Positions 42,445 through 52,007 of a DNA stretch of 64,000 nt are shown in pieces; the first letter of the stretch is position 1, and each line of letters begins with the position of its first letter. The position numbers were made by a program, and so were the translations under genes. Below the pieces are notes generated by a model, which was not told the DNA's origin, did no database searches, and worked only from the letters and a program-made list of their open reading frames with translations. Source of the stretch: JACRLW01 sp050181465 (GTDB taxonomy: Bacteria; Planctomycetota; UBA1135; UBA2386); the NCBI GenBank assembly GCA_050181465.1, contig JBFXDD010000022.1:24956-88955 (forward strand). Direction: 5' to 3'.

Positions 42445-45400
42445 TGTCTCCGCACTCCGTTGCCTTCGGTTTCGAGCTGCGCGCGCAGCGACTTGCCGGC
42501 GATTGCCGCTTCGGTTCGAGGATGTTTCTCCAGCAACTCGTCGAGCAGCTTCCTCGCCTTGTCCGCCTGCCCGAGGGCATGCCAGCACTTGCTCGCTTCG
42601 AGCAGTGCCGACGACACAAGGTTCGGCTCGGCGAACAAGATCGCGACCTTGGTGAAGGCGTCGGCCGCAGCCCGCTGGTCCCCACCGTCACGCGCGATCT
42701 CACCGAGGCAGAAGGTCGCCTCGGCACCGAGGGCTCCCTCCGACAAGTTCACGACCTTCTCGAACTCTGCGCGTGCCCGCGCACCCTCGCCGCGCGCCCG
42801 ACGCGCCTTGCCGAGTCCGAGGTGGGCACGCGCTCGTCCGACGGTGCCGTCGTCCGCGACGTCCGCAGCGAGGTAGCGCTCGAGCGCTCCGATGGCGCCC
42901 TTGGCGTCCGCGCTCGCGAGGTATGCCTCGCCCAGGTAGAGCTGTGAACGGCCGACTTTGGGATGATCGGGGAACTCGCGCGAGAACCGCGAGAGCTGGG
43001 CGATCACCGCCGCGTGATCGCCGGCAAGGTGCGCACTCTCCGCCGCCGCGAACGTCGCGTCCGCACGGAGCGTCGCACCCTTGGGACTGGCCGCGGCCTT
43101 CGCGAACGCCGCGCTGGCAGCAGCAGCGTCGCCGGCCGCAAGCAGGATCTCGCCGAGGAGATATTGAGCGCGCGCTTGCTGCGATTCGTGTTCGACCGCT
43201 CGCAACATGTCGGCCGCGGCAGCGCCCTTCCCGTCAGCCCGCAGGCCCTCGGCCAGAAGGATGCGACACTCATCGGCGAGCTCGCGATCCGCCGAGTCCT
43301 TCACGACCCGCCTGAAAGCACGTTGCGCGGCGGGCGCGTCGCTCAGACGACGACACACGAAGCCGAGCTCGTACGCAGCGAGGTCGATGCGCGAGCTTCG
43401 ACGACGCTCCAGCACCCGCTCGAGGACTTGGCGCGCGGCCCGATCTTCGCCCTGGCGAGCGAGGGCCGTGCCAAGAGCGAGCTCGACCTCGGGCGCGCGA
43501 GCATGCTCAGGAAACTGCTCGAGAAAGGTGCGGGCTGCGCGTGCAGCATCCGCGAAGCTGCCGGTTCGCTGGTGCACGCTGACCTCGAGGTCACGCATCG
43601 CGGGAGCGATCGCCGCCGCGGCTGGATGCGCGAGTGCCCGTCCGATCGCGGCGATGCACGCCGCATCGTCGCCGAGTTCGAAAGCGCACCATGCGAGCCC
43701 CTCCAGCGCGCGGGCGCCGATCGCGTCGTCGCGGGATGCGGCCTGGGCGAACGCATCCTGCGCGCCTCGATAGTCTTCGGCCCGAAAGCTCACTTCTGCG
43801 CGCTCGAAGGCGAGTTCGCTCGCGGTTGCCTCATCCGCCCGAGCCGCGAGCTTCGATAGCCTTGCACTCGCCTCGCGGAGTGACCCGCGATCGCGCAGCA
43901 CTCGAGCCGCGAGCCGCTCGGTGACGGTGAGGTGTTCGCCCTTGGGATGTCGCTTGGCATAGCGATCCGCGGCGGCGATCACCTCGTCGCCGTCACCCTG
44001 TTGGTGCGCGATGCGCGCGACCATCGACAATGCCTCCGCGCGCGCGTCGCCGCCCAGCGCCGAGTCGTCGCTCAGCTTCGTGAAGCGAGCGCGAGCGTCG
44101 GGCAGATCGTGATGCAGGAACGCGGACCATGCAGCCTTTACCTTCGCCGTCGCCGCGAAGGCTTCGTGCGCGAGGAGTGCGTCGAATTCCGTGCGGGCCT
44201 CCGCGAACTGTTTCGCCGCGTAGCACGACTCGGCGATCGCCGCCTGCATGTGCGGGGCAAGTTCGTGATCGCGGTGCTCGCTCAGGAACTTGCGAGCGCG
44301 CTCAACGGCTCGCGTGTGGTTCCCGGCCGCATGAAGCGCACGCACCTCGCCGTGAAGGGCATCTTCGCGCAGGGGCGACGTGGCCGTGCGGGCCACCTTC
44401 GCGAACTCCCCCGCAGCTTCGGCCGCCCTCCCCCCGACCAAGAGTGCCTCAGCACGCAGATTCGACACGCGCGCGCGGCCCGCGGCGTCCGCGAACTCCA
44501 GCGCCGCGGCGAAGTCGGCGATCGCCTGCTCCGAATCCCCAGCACGCAGTGCCAACTCACCGTGCAGTTCCAGCGCAGCGCTGCGCAACGCCGGCTCCAA
44601 GTCCGCCGTAGCGAGCAAGATCGCCAACTCCTTCCCGGCAGCCGCGGCCTCATCCGCCAGAGCCAGCGTCTGAGCGAGCGCGAGTCGGCTCGTGCGCTGG
44701 AGTTTCGGATCGTCGCCCCGCTCGAGAATGCGCCGCAGCTCGGCGATCGTCGCTCGGGTGTCGCCGCGTGACTGCGCGAGGGTGGCGAGCCCGCTCTGCG
44801 CGTCGTCCGCGAATTCGCCGCCGAGCCCCACGACTTCGCGCCACGCACTCTCGGCACGTTCGAGATCGCCTGCACGCTGTGCCGACTCGCCCACGAGATA
44901 TGCGAGCTCGGCGCGCGCCTCGTGGCGAGGCCATCGCGTGAGCAGCGACTCGAAGCAGCGCTGGGCGTCGGCGGCGCGCTGTGCACGCAGATGGACGAAC
45001 GCCGCTTGATAGCCGCCGGCGAAGGCGAGGCCGCGCGGACTGTCATCGCGCAACTGCGCGCACCGCTGAAAGTGCGGTAGTGCGCGGGAGTCGTCCCCGG
45101 CATCGCGCCACGCTTCACCGGCCGCATACTCGACGGTGTCCCGCAGGTAATGATCGCGCGGGGCAGCACCCAAGTAGTCCTCGAACACCGCAGCCGCGCC
45201 CGCCGGATCCTTCGCTGCCATCAGCGCCGTGCCGAGTCGGTAGCGACACTCCTCGACCATCGGCAGCCCGTCGGTGCGCAACGCGACGCGAAAATGCTCG
45301 ACCGCACTCTGGTGCTTGCCTTGCTCGGCCTCCGCAACGCCGAGGCGATAGCGCGCCTCAGGCACTCGCGAGTCGTTCGGATTCTCGCGGAGGAAGTCGC

Positions 45401-45554
45401 GCAGCGCCCGCGCCGCCTCCTCGTGCATGCCTCGCTGGATCAGCCCCAGCGCGAGCCGCCACGTCGGCGATGCGTCCTGCGCAGCCAGTGCACCAGGCAA
45501 CCAGAACAACGCCGACCACGAGACCGCACACCACGCCAGCACGTAGCGATTCAT
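42441..45554 (-). CDS. Very large periplasmic TPR protein (CpoB/YbgF-like role)
   Basis: 1037 residues from ATG 45554 (MNRYVLAWCAVSW). The signal peptide ends PGALAAQD. The rest is a long series of TPR units: ALGLIQRGMHEEAARALRDFLRENPNDSRVPEARYRLGVAEAEQGKHQSAVEHFRVALRTDG onwards, with 20 or more repeats, to KCWHALGQADKARKLLDELLEKHP. In Tol systems a TPR protein (YbgF/CpoB) accompanies TolQ/TolR; here it is encoded first in the operon with ExbB and ExbD. It is probably a periplasmic scaffold linking energy input to envelope proteins. No catalytic motif is seen. Confidence 0.85.
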   Translation of the reverse strand: MNRYVLAWCAVSWSALFWLPGALAAQDASPTWRLALGLIQRGMHEEAARALRDFLRENPNDSRVPEARYRLGVAEAEQGKHQSAVEHFRVALRTDGLPMVEECRYRLGTALMAAKDPAGAAAVFEDYLGAAPRDHYLRDTVEYAAGEAWRDAGDDSRALPHFQRCAQLRDDSPRGLAFAGGYQAAFVHLRAQRAADAQRCFESLLTRWPRHEARAELAYLVGESAQRAGDLERAESAWREVVGLGGEFADDAQSGLATLAQSRGDTRATIAELRRILERGDDPKLQRTSRLALAQTLALADEAAAAGKELAILLATADLEPALRSAALELHGELALRAGDSEQAIADFAAALEFADAAGRARVSNLRAEALLVGGRAAEAAGEFAKVARTATSPLREDALHGEVRALHAAGNHTRAVERARKFLSEHRDHELAPHMQAAIAESCYAAKQFAEARTEFDALLAHEAFAATAKVKAAWSAFLHHDLPDARARFTKLSDDSALGGDARAEALSMVARIAHQQGDGDEVIAAADRYAKRHPKGEHLTVTERLAARVLRDRGSLREASARLSKLAARADEATASELAFERAEVSFRAEDYRGAQDAFAQAASRDDAIGARALEGLAWCAFELGDDAACIAAIGRALAHPAAAAIAPAMRDLEVSVHQRTGSFADAARAARTFLEQFPEHARAPEVELALGTALARQGEDRAARQVLERVLERRRSSRIDLAAYELGFVCRRLSDAPAAQRAFRRVVKDSADRELADECRILLAEGLRADGKGAAAADMLRAVEHESQQARAQYLLGEILLAAGDAAAASAAFAKAAASPKGATLRADATFAAAESAHLAGDHAAVIAQLSRFSREFPDHPKVGRSQLYLGEAYLASADAKGAIGALERYLAADVADDGTVGRARAHLGLGKARRARGEGARARAEFEKVVNLSEGALGAEATFCLGEIARDGGDQRAAADAFTKVAILFAEPNLVSSALLEASKCWHALGQADKARKLLDELLEKHPRTEAAIAGKSLRAQLETEGNGVRRQ

Positions 45555-45939
45555 GAACACCACCGGAGACAGAGCCAACCGAAAGCACGCGTTGCCGTGA
45601 TTCCGTCGACAACCGCGCGCGCCAGAACGATCGAAGCGCGGAATACTCCGAGAACAAGCGCGTGCTCGGTGCGGCTACCGCCCCTAGGGGGCTGCGGCGG
45701 GCGAGAACCGCTAGCCCTTTGCCCCGGTCAAGAGTGTGAGTGAATGTGGAGAGTTGTGAACATCGTTCCAACTCGCGAATCCCGACAAGCTTGCGACGTG
45801 CGCCAGAGCGAAGGTCGATCCGCGCGACGAAGGGAAACTCTCCCCGCGGAAACTCGCCGTGCTCGCGCAGAAAACCACGCCGATCACATGCCGCGGCGAC
45901 CGGAAGCGTCGAGCGTCGTTGTGGCCGAGCGAACGCGCC
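45555..45939. other. Intergenic region between ribD and the TPR operon
   Basis: 385 bp with no supported gene. It must contain the promoter of the TPR-ExbB-ExbD operon (minus strand), the 3' end of the ribD transcript and possibly a terminator. A perfect 10-bp palindrome, CCCCTAGGGG, is at 45681-45690 within a GC-rich stretch, but without a T-tract. The part nearest 45740 is lower in GC (GTGTGAGTGAATGTGGAG). Nothing else could be assigned. Confidence 0.4.
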
Positions 45940-47067
45940 TCAGCCGTCGACGCGGAACGCGCCGATCGCGAGATCGTCGCCGCAGGGGTACCAGTACATC
46001 TCGCCGAAGCGCCACGCCTCGGCCATGAAGGCCTTGCCCTCGCCGCCGACCGGAGTCGGCGCGAACTGTCCGCCGATCATCTTCGGAGCCACGAAGGCCA
46101 AGGTCTGGTCGATGCAATCCCAACCGAGCAACTGCGCGATCAGTCCACCACCGCCCTCCACCATCATCCGACGAATTCCCCGCCGTGCGAGTGCACGCCA
46201 CCCATCCAGCAGGTGCAGGCGCCGTCCGCTGTCGGCGGCCTTCACGGCCTCGACTTCCACACCCAAGTCCACCAACCGAGTCACGCGGACCGGATCGGCC
46301 TCGGCATGCACCATGACGAGCAGCGGAATCTCCGGCGCTGTTCGCACCAGCCGACTCTCGACGTCGATCTCCGCGAAGGGATCGACCACGATGCGCAGCG
46401 GCTGACGACCCTCCACGTGACGGACCGTGAGTTCGGGATCGTCCGCGCGTGCCGTCCGAAAGCCGATCGCAACGGCATCGACCAGCGTGCGCAGCTCATG
46501 GACCTTCCGGCGCGCTTCGAGCCCCGAGATCCATCGCGATTCCCCGGTCGGTGCCGCGGTCTTGCCGTCGAGAGTCATCGCGTACTTCGCGATGGTCCAT
46601 GGCCGATCGAGCTTCAACCAACGCTCGAACGGTTGGTTGATCGCGCGACATTCCGCCGCCAACACGCCATCGATCACCTCGACACCGGCCTCCTCGAGCA
46701 GAGCGAAACCGGAGCCGCGATGCCGCACATCGGGGTCGGATGCACCAACGACGACCTTGCGGATCCCGGCGGCGAGGATCGCCTGCGTGCAAGGCGGCGT
46801 CTTCTTGCCGCCCTTGCCCAGGGGCGACGAACACGGCTCGAGCGTCACCACGAGCGTGTCGGGTTTCGCGCCGCGCTGTCTCGCATCGGCGAGCGCTTCG
46901 ATCTCCGCATGCGCGCCCCCCCATACGCGATGCCAACCTCGACCGACCACGCGACCGCCCTCGATCGCGAGCGCTCCGACGCGCGGATTGGGCTCGACGT
47001 CGCCACGCCCCCGCAGCGCGAGATCCAGGGCCTCGCGCATCCAGATCGGGTCCTGCGTTCGGGTCAC
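45940..47067 (-). CDS. ribD: Riboflavin biosynthesis deaminase/reductase RibD
   Basis: 375 residues. The bifunctional enzyme deaminates diaminohydroxyphosphoribosylamino-pyrimidine, then reduces the ribosyl chain. The zinc deaminase domain has GAHAEIEAL (His and catalytic Glu) and LEPCSSP with KTPPC (two Cys ligands). The reductase half has TIAKYAMTLDGKTAAPTGESRWISG and MVEGGGGLIAQLLG. The ATG overlaps the miaB stop by 4 nt. No other riboflavin gene is in the window. No FMN riboswitch is visible upstream, where miaB lies. Confidence 0.96.
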   Translation of the reverse strand: MTRTQDPIWMREALDLALRGRGDVEPNPRVGALAIEGGRVVGRGWHRVWGGAHAEIEALADARQRGAKPDTLVVTLEPCSSPLGKGGKKTPPCTQAILAAGIRKVVVGASDPDVRHRGSGFALLEEAGVEVIDGVLAAECRAINQPFERWLKLDRPWTIAKYAMTLDGKTAAPTGESRWISGLEARRKVHELRTLVDAVAIGFRTARADDPELTVRHVEGRQPLRIVVDPFAEIDVESRLVRTAPEIPLLVMVHAEADPVRVTRLVDLGVEVEAVKAADSGRRLHLLDGWRALARRGIRRMMVEGGGGLIAQLLGWDCIDQTLAFVAPKMIGGQFAPTPVGGEGKAFMAEAWRFGEMYWYPCGDDLAIGAFRVDG

Positions 47068-48455
47068 GCCGTCACCCCGATCGGTTGGTCTGAGTAGTCC
47101 TCGGCGAGCACCTCACCGAGCATCGAGTGACCGAGGATCTCACGAACCCGGATCGGAAGGTAGCAACCCGGCTGGGTTCGATCGGTCGCCGGGAAGTGCA
47201 CCAGGCGGTGCCAGAGGTCGCGACCGGTGACCCGACCGGCCACCTTGCTCTCACCTTCGACCAGCACCTCGACGACACGCCCGGCAAGCGGCGCCATCAT
47301 CGCCGCCGTGTGGCGCTCCTGAACCTCGAGCAGCGCTTGGTTGCGTTCGGCCTTGATCGCTTCGGGGACGTCGTCGGGTTGCTCGGCCGACAGCGTGCCC
47401 GGACGCGGCGAATACTTGAACACGTAGCTCTGCGCGAAACGGACGCGCTCCATGAGATCGATCGTCGCAGCGAGATCCGCCGCGGTTTCGCCCGGGTAGC
47501 CGACGATGAAATCCGAGTGCAGCGCGAAGTCGGGGGCCTTCTCGCGCAGAGCGTCGATGCGGCGAAGATAGCGCTCGACCGTGTACCCCCGGCGCATCGC
47601 CCGCAGCATCGTGTCGCTGCCCGACTGAGCCGGCAGATGCAGGTATCGCATCAGGCGCGGCAGCTCCGCCAGCGCATCGATCAGCTCCGCCGACAAGAAG
47701 TTGGGGTGCGACGTGATGAAGCCGATTCGTCGCAGGGGTGCCAGGTCGTGCAGGCGGCGCAGGAGCCGCGCGAGCGTCACGTCGCGACCCAGATCGCGCC
47801 CGTAGGCATTCACCGTCTGCCCTAGCAGCGTGATCTCGGTCACGCCGTCGTCGCACAGCCGCTGCACCTCGTCGACGATCGTCTCGATCGGTCGGCTCAC
47901 CTCGTCTCCGCGCGTGGTCGGAACGATGCAATACGAGCACGGCATGTTGCAGCCGCGCATCACGCTGACGTAGGCCTGCGAGCGATGCGAGCGTGTCCGC
48001 GGATTGCGGACGATCGCGTCACCCGACACTCCTTGATCTACGGCCAGCAACCCCGCACCCAAGGGTCGATCGGCGGCGAGATCTTCGTTGCGACGACGCG
48101 CACTCTCGACCTTCTGGTCGATGTCACCGAAGGCCGAGGGGCCGACCACGAGATCGACGTGCGGCATCCGTGCGAGCATGGCGCGCTTGTGCTCTTGCGC
48201 CATGCAGCCGAGCACGCCGATCACGAGCCGCGGCTCCTGGCGCTTCCGCGCGCGAAGCACGCCCAGCCGCGACCACACCCGATCCTCGGCGTGCTGGCGG
48301 ACCGAGCAGGTGTTGAGGAGGACGACGTCGGCCTCGGCGTCGGTTGCGGCCGCTTCGTAGCCGGCGGCGAGTAGGCGGCTCTCGACGAGTTCCGCGTCGA
48401 GCTTGTTCATCTGACAGCCGTAGCTGGTCAGGTGGTACTTGGGTGCACGAGTCAT
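47064..48455 (-). CDS. miaB: tRNA-2-methylthio-N6-dimethylallyladenosine synthase MiaB
   Basis: 463 residues from ATG 48455 (MTRAPKYHLTSYGCQMN). This radical-SAM enzyme adds a methylthio group to the adenosine 37 modification of tRNA. The N-terminal UPF0004 domain with its cluster Cys (YGCQMN, LLNTCSVR, IGVLGCMAQ) is followed by the radical-SAM motif CNMPCSYC and the C-terminal TRAM domain (VVEVLVEGESKVAGRVTGRDLWHRLVHF). It begins 21 nt from a 182-bp repeat and overlaps ribD by 4 nt. Confidence 0.95.
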   Translation of the reverse strand: MTRAPKYHLTSYGCQMNKLDAELVESRLLAAGYEAAATDAEADVVLLNTCSVRQHAEDRVWSRLGVLRARKRQEPRLVIGVLGCMAQEHKRAMLARMPHVDLVVGPSAFGDIDQKVESARRRNEDLAADRPLGAGLLAVDQGVSGDAIVRNPRTRSHRSQAYVSVMRGCNMPCSYCIVPTTRGDEVSRPIETIVDEVQRLCDDGVTEITLLGQTVNAYGRDLGRDVTLARLLRRLHDLAPLRRIGFITSHPNFLSAELIDALAELPRLMRYLHLPAQSGSDTMLRAMRRGYTVERYLRRIDALREKAPDFALHSDFIVGYPGETAADLAATIDLMERVRFAQSYVFKYSPRPGTLSAEQPDDVPEAIKAERNQALLEVQERHTAAMMAPLAGRVVEVLVEGESKVAGRVTGRDLWHRLVHFPATDRTQPGCYLPIRVREILGHSMLGEVLAEDYSDQPIGVTA

Positions 48456-48476
48456 CTTGGGGCGAGCCGCGCAGTC

Positions 48477-48658
48477 TAGCCCGGACTCTTCGTGAACGTC
48501 GTCGCGAGATCGACGCGGGTCGATGCCCGGCAAGGAGCTGCGGCGGGCGACGACCGAAGCGTAGCTGTAGCTACGCTGCCAGGGAGGAGCCGACGCAGCG
48601 ACGCCGACGGGCGCGAGCTGCGGCGATCGCAGCAGACGGTCACGATGAGTCCGGGCTC
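48477..48658 (+). repeat. 182-bp dispersed element, copy D
   Basis: The 5' end reads TAGCCCGGACTCTTCGTG. The outer stem is GCTGCGGCGG (48537-48546) with CCGACGCAGC (48590-48599). Where copy B has an A-T pair, copy D has G-C, a compensatory change; one internal G-A mismatch remains. It lies 21 nt upstream of miaB and about 47 nt past the prepilin stop. Confidence 0.93.
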
Positions 48659-48676
48659 GCCCGGGCCACTGCCGAA

Positions 48677-48695
48677 CGCCCGCCGTGAGCGGGCG
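48677..48695 (-). terminator. Possible terminator hairpin after the prepilin gene
   Basis: A perfect 7-bp stem, CGCCCGC (48677-48683) with GCGGGCG (48689-48695), has a CGTGA loop. It lies about 9 nt beyond the minus-strand stop at 48705. There is no clear T-tract after it, so it may need a partner factor. Confidence 0.45.
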
Positions 48696-48704
48696 GGGAC
48701 GCGC

Positions 48705-49343
48705 TCAGCGCTCGAGCATCTTGAGCAGCGGATGCGGCGAGTTTGGGCCGATCTCGAAGGTCGCGCCCTCCGCGTCGGGGTCGAAGCCGAGATCGGTCAG
48801 GTCGGGATTCAGGGTCAGCTCGCGAACCGCTCCGCCGCCGAGGAGCACGTTGATCGCGTGACTGACGAAGAGCGGTCCGAACTCGTTGTCGTCCGCCATC
48901 AGGGCGATCTTGCCGTTGGTCAGCATCTGCGGGGCGCGCTTCGCCGTCTCGCCGGGGCCGGCATAGGTGGTGTCCTTACTGTCGATGTCATCGTGACTCC
49001 GCCAGACCTGCTCGGGATCCATGACATCCAATTCCTCCTTGCGCGGGTCGTTCACACCGGGCGTGAAGTATCGCTGGAGGTTCTCCTTGGTGCGCTGGAT
49101 GGTGCCCTTCACCCAGGGGTCGAAGATGAACTTGTGGCCCGTCCCCGCCGGCAGCTTCTTCTGAGCCTGCTCGAAGATCGTGAAGGTCTGATAGTGCCAC
49201 CGGAGATTGGCGGCGTCGGCCGAGATCATGGCGCGCTCGTTGCCGGCACCGATCTGCGGCAGCAACACTGCCGCGAGGACACCGATGATGCCGATGACGA
49301 CGAGGATCTCGATGAGAGTGAAACCGGACTGCCGGGATTGCAT
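48705..49343 (-). CDS. Type IV prepilin-like / type II pseudopilin
   Basis: 212 residues from ATG 49343. The leader MQSRQSG is followed by FTLIEILVVIGIIGVLAAVLLPQI, with the prepilin-peptidase site between Gly7 and Phe8 and the conserved Glu12. The soluble part is unlike major pilins: QTFTIFEQAQKKLPAGTGHKFIFDPWVKG...ETAKRAPQMLTNGKIALMADDNEFGPLFVSHAINVLLGGG. It would be processed by a prepilin peptidase and extruded by a GspE/GspF system (a GspF-like gene is at 5.1 kb). No pilin partner genes are adjacent. The function is probably secretion or surface display. Confidence 0.88.
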   Translation of the reverse strand: MQSRQSGFTLIEILVVIGIIGVLAAVLLPQIGAGNERAMISADAANLRWHYQTFTIFEQAQKKLPAGTGHKFIFDPWVKGTIQRTKENLQRYFTPGVNDPRKEELDVMDPEQVWRSHDDIDSKDTTYAGPGETAKRAPQMLTNGKIALMADDNEFGPLFVSHAINVLLGGGAVRELTLNPDLTDLGFDPDAEGATFEIGPNSPHPLLKMLER

Positions 49344-49447
49344 CGTGTTGGGGTCTGCGCGTGCGAGGATTGGGGACAGCCAAAGCTTAGCTGTCCCGCA
49401 CAGCACCTCCTAGCCCCCCCGGGCAGACGCTCTCGACCGAGCGCGGC

Positions 49448-50266
49448 TCAGTGAGAGCCGTCTTGCTTCGGCTTCTCGGTGCCGACCTTCTCGGCGGCAC
49501 TCTTCTCGACGGCACTCTTCTCGACGGTGATCTCGAGCGTGCTCTCGGTGCCGTTCTCGACCTGGTTGGGCTGGGGAGTCGGCACTTTCTTCATCGGACT
49601 CGTCTCGCCCATCGGCGCGGCCGGCATCCCTAGGCTGTCGGAGTTCCCGACGGTGTCCTCGGTGCGAAGACCGTGCGACTGCGCGTAGCTCGCGGCGAAG
49701 AAGGGATCGTTGGCTTGTTCGGACCACCAGCGGCGCCAGCGATAGACCGCATGGCTACGGGTGAGTCGGTCATCGGTGAGGTGGTCGTATTCGAAGTCGC
49801 GCTTGGTCGACGCCTTGAGGGTCTCGTGACACAGGAAGCGCACCTGGATGCGTTCCGAGTCGAGCCCTTCGATCAAGACGGGGACCGGACGCATGTCGCC
49901 GAGCACGACCAGGCTCCGCGCCGATTCCAGCCGCACCGACTCGACTTCGTCGCTGGTCAGCGGCTGCAGGTGGGGAATGACCCGCTTGTCGCCCATCTCG
50001 CCGAGCACCCAGGCGCAGTTCGAGCGCACCTTGGGGTCTTCGTGACGCAAGCCCTCGAGCAGTGCTGGGATCGCCTGCTCGCCGGCCTGCGCCAACCAGA
50101 GCAAGCTGTTGAAGAGCTGCTCACGGTGCTGGTACCGGATGTCGTCGATCCGCTGGCGGATCTCCGCGCCCATCAGGTCGTTGGGCTTGGCAAAGTCGTT
50201 CGTCGAACGGCTCGTGGTGCCGCAAGCGGCCAGCACGAGCAAGGGAAGGATCGCTGCACTCCTCAT
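49448..50266 (-). CDS. HEAT-repeat lipoprotein with Lys/Glu-rich tail
   Basis: 272 residues. Lipobox LVLAACGTT. HEAT repeats: FNSLLWLAQAGEQAIPALLEGLRHEDPKVRSNCAWVLGEMGDKRVIPHLQPLTSDEVESVRLESARSLVVLGD. The segment WRRWWSEQAND resembles the end of the HEAT-like protein at 21.7 kb. The C-terminus is low complexity: KSAVEKSAAEKVGTEKPKQD. It is anchored in a membrane with a solvent-exposed solenoid. No specific partner is known. Confidence 0.8.
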   Translation of the reverse strand: MRSAAILPLLVLAACGTTSRSTNDFAKPNDLMGAEIRQRIDDIRYQHREQLFNSLLWLAQAGEQAIPALLEGLRHEDPKVRSNCAWVLGEMGDKRVIPHLQPLTSDEVESVRLESARSLVVLGDMRPVPVLIEGLDSERIQVRFLCHETLKASTKRDFEYDHLTDDRLTRSHAVYRWRRWWSEQANDPFFAASYAQSHGLRTEDTVGNSDSLGMPAAPMGETSPMKKVPTPQPNQVENGTESTLEITVEKSAVEKSAAEKVGTEKPKQDGSH

Positions 50267-50388
50267 CGGGTCGATGGCTCCTCGGTCGGCCGGGAGGACT
50301 CCCGGTCCGGTGTCACGAAACGAGATCGGCTCGATGGCGGCGCGGACTTGAGTGCGCCGGCCGGAAAAGGTGCAGTCGCCGATCGCCC

Positions 50389-50670
50389 TCAGGCGGTGGC
50401 TTCTTCCTTGAGCTTGGCACCCGGCTTGAAGGCAATCGACTTGCTCGCCGGGATTTGGATCTCTTCCTTGGTGCGGGGGTTACGACCTGTCCGCGCCGCC
50501 CGCTGCTTGACCTGGAAGGTCCCGAAACCGACGAGCTGCACCTGCCCGCCCTCGCGCAATCCCTTGCCGATCGCGGCCAGAACGGTGGTCACCACCTTCT
50601 CCGCGTGCGCTTTGGAGCATTCCGCGCCCAGCGACCGCTGGACCTCGTCGATCAATTCCGACTTGTTCAT
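50389..50670 (-). CDS. HU-family DNA-binding protein
   Basis: 93 residues from ATG 50670 (MNKSELIDEVQRSLGAECSK). It carries the HU/IHF signature VQLVGFGTFQVKQRAARTGRNPRTKEEIQIPASKSIAFKPGAKLKE, with the intercalating Pro in the arm (TGRNPRTKEEIQIP). It compacts and bends DNA. A longer frame to 50829 is not credible because HU proteins start at this Met. HU or IHF cannot be distinguished here. Confidence 0.95.
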   Translation of the reverse strand: MNKSELIDEVQRSLGAECSKAHAEKVVTTVLAAIGKGLREGGQVQLVGFGTFQVKQRAARTGRNPRTKEEIQIPASKSIAFKPGAKLKEEATA

Positions 50671-50829
50671 GTTGCCTCGTGTTGTCGTGGGCGCGGGGTG
50701 CCAGGGGGGCCGCCCGGACCGGCGCGGGATCTTAGGGAGTGAGTGGGGTCGGGCAAGGCTGCGCTGCCAGGGATCCGTCCGTCGCGGACCGCGCCGGGGC
50801 GGGGAGAACGGCAGCCGCGGCGGCCCCAC

Positions 50830-51918
50830 TCAGTCGATCCAGCCGCCGCCGAGAACGACCTCGCCGGCATAGAAGACCGCCGCCTGGCCGGGCGTGATCG
50901 CGCGAACCGGGTCGTCGAACGCCACCTGGACGAGTTCGGGCCGCGTCGGATCGAGCGAGAGGCGAGCCGGAGTCCCCTCGTGTCGCGCACGCACCTTGCA
51001 GGTCACCGGGATCGCCCCGGCGGAGTCCGGCTCCGGCAGATCACTCAACCAGGACACTCCACGCACGAGGGCGGATCGGCAATCCAAGTCTTCGGCGACC
51101 GCGAGCACGACCTCACCCGCCGCCGGCCGAATCGAGTGCACGTAGTGCGGGGCCCCGAGCGCCGGCAAGCCTCGACGCTGTCCGACGGTGAAGTGCGCGA
51201 CCCCGCCGTGCGCTCCGAGCTCCCGGCCGGCAAGGTCAACGAATCGGCCCGCATTGCCGAGCCCACCGCGAGCACGGACCACGTCGCGGTAGTCCCCGCT
51301 GGTGACGAAGCAGATCTCCATCGACTCAGGCTTGTTGGCGGTGCGCAACCCTGCCGCCGCGGCCTCGGCCCGAATCTGCGCCTTCGTCGAGTCACCGAGC
51401 GGGAAGTGGGCGCGCTCGAGCGCCGCCCTGCCGATGCCGAACAGGTAGTAGGTCTGATCCTTGTCCGGGTCTACCGCGGTGAGCATCCGCCCGTTCTCGA
51501 TCCGCGCGTAGTGCCCGGTCGCCACTCCGTCCGCACCGAGTTCGTCGGCGAGTTCGAGCAGGTGGCCGAACTTCAACCGCGAGTTGCAGAGCACGCAGGG
51601 GTTGGGCGTGCGGCCTCGCCGGTACTCGTCCGCGAAGTGATCGATGATCGCGCCGAACTCGGCGGCGTAGTCGACCGCGAAGAACGGCACCCCGAGCCGC
51701 TCGGCGACGACCGCCGCATCGCGGGCATCGGATGCGGAGCAGCAACTCTTCGCCTTGGCGATCTTCTCGCCGGGCGAATCCTTGTTCGCCTCGACGTCGC
51801 CCTGCGAGGTGACCCCGTTGCGCATGAACACACCCACCACTTCGTGGCCCATGGCCAAGAGCCGCAGCGCGGCGACGCTGCTGTCGACGCCGCCGGACAT
51901 GGCACACAGGATTCGCAT
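50830..51918 (-). CDS. mnmA: tRNA-specific 2-thiouridylase MnmA
   Basis: 362 residues. It thiolates U34 of Lys, Glu and Gln tRNAs using ATP and a persulfide. Seen: the PP-loop SGGVDSSVAALRL near the start, the nucleophile Cys108 in NPCVLCN, GVATGHYAR, and the persulfide Cys in EICFVTSGDYRD, with the C-terminal barrel (PARLSLDPTRPELVQVAFDDPVRAITPGQAAVFY). It is divergent from yajC, with about 90 bp between the starts. Confidence 0.95.
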   Translation of the reverse strand: MRILCAMSGGVDSSVAALRLLAMGHEVVGVFMRNGVTSQGDVEANKDSPGEKIAKAKSCCSASDARDAAVVAERLGVPFFAVDYAAEFGAIIDHFADEYRRGRTPNPCVLCNSRLKFGHLLELADELGADGVATGHYARIENGRMLTAVDPDKDQTYYLFGIGRAALERAHFPLGDSTKAQIRAEAAAAGLRTANKPESMEICFVTSGDYRDVVRARGGLGNAGRFVDLAGRELGAHGGVAHFTVGQRRGLPALGAPHYVHSIRPAAGEVVLAVAEDLDCRSALVRGVSWLSDLPEPDSAGAIPVTCKVRARHEGTPARLSLDPTRPELVQVAFDDPVRAITPGQAAVFYAGEVVLGGGWID

Positions 51919-52007
51919 GATCAGGGCTCGGTCGACGTCGTTGCAGAGGCCGGGGTGGGATCGGGGGGCGAGGATTCTATACTCTTCGCCCCCACGAACC
52001 GCGGCGG

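Noticed and set aside
45740..45800. Possible small RNA or tRNA in the low-GC stretch upstream of the TPR operon
   Set aside because: No cloverleaf, conserved box or terminator could be traced; it is more simply the promoter region.
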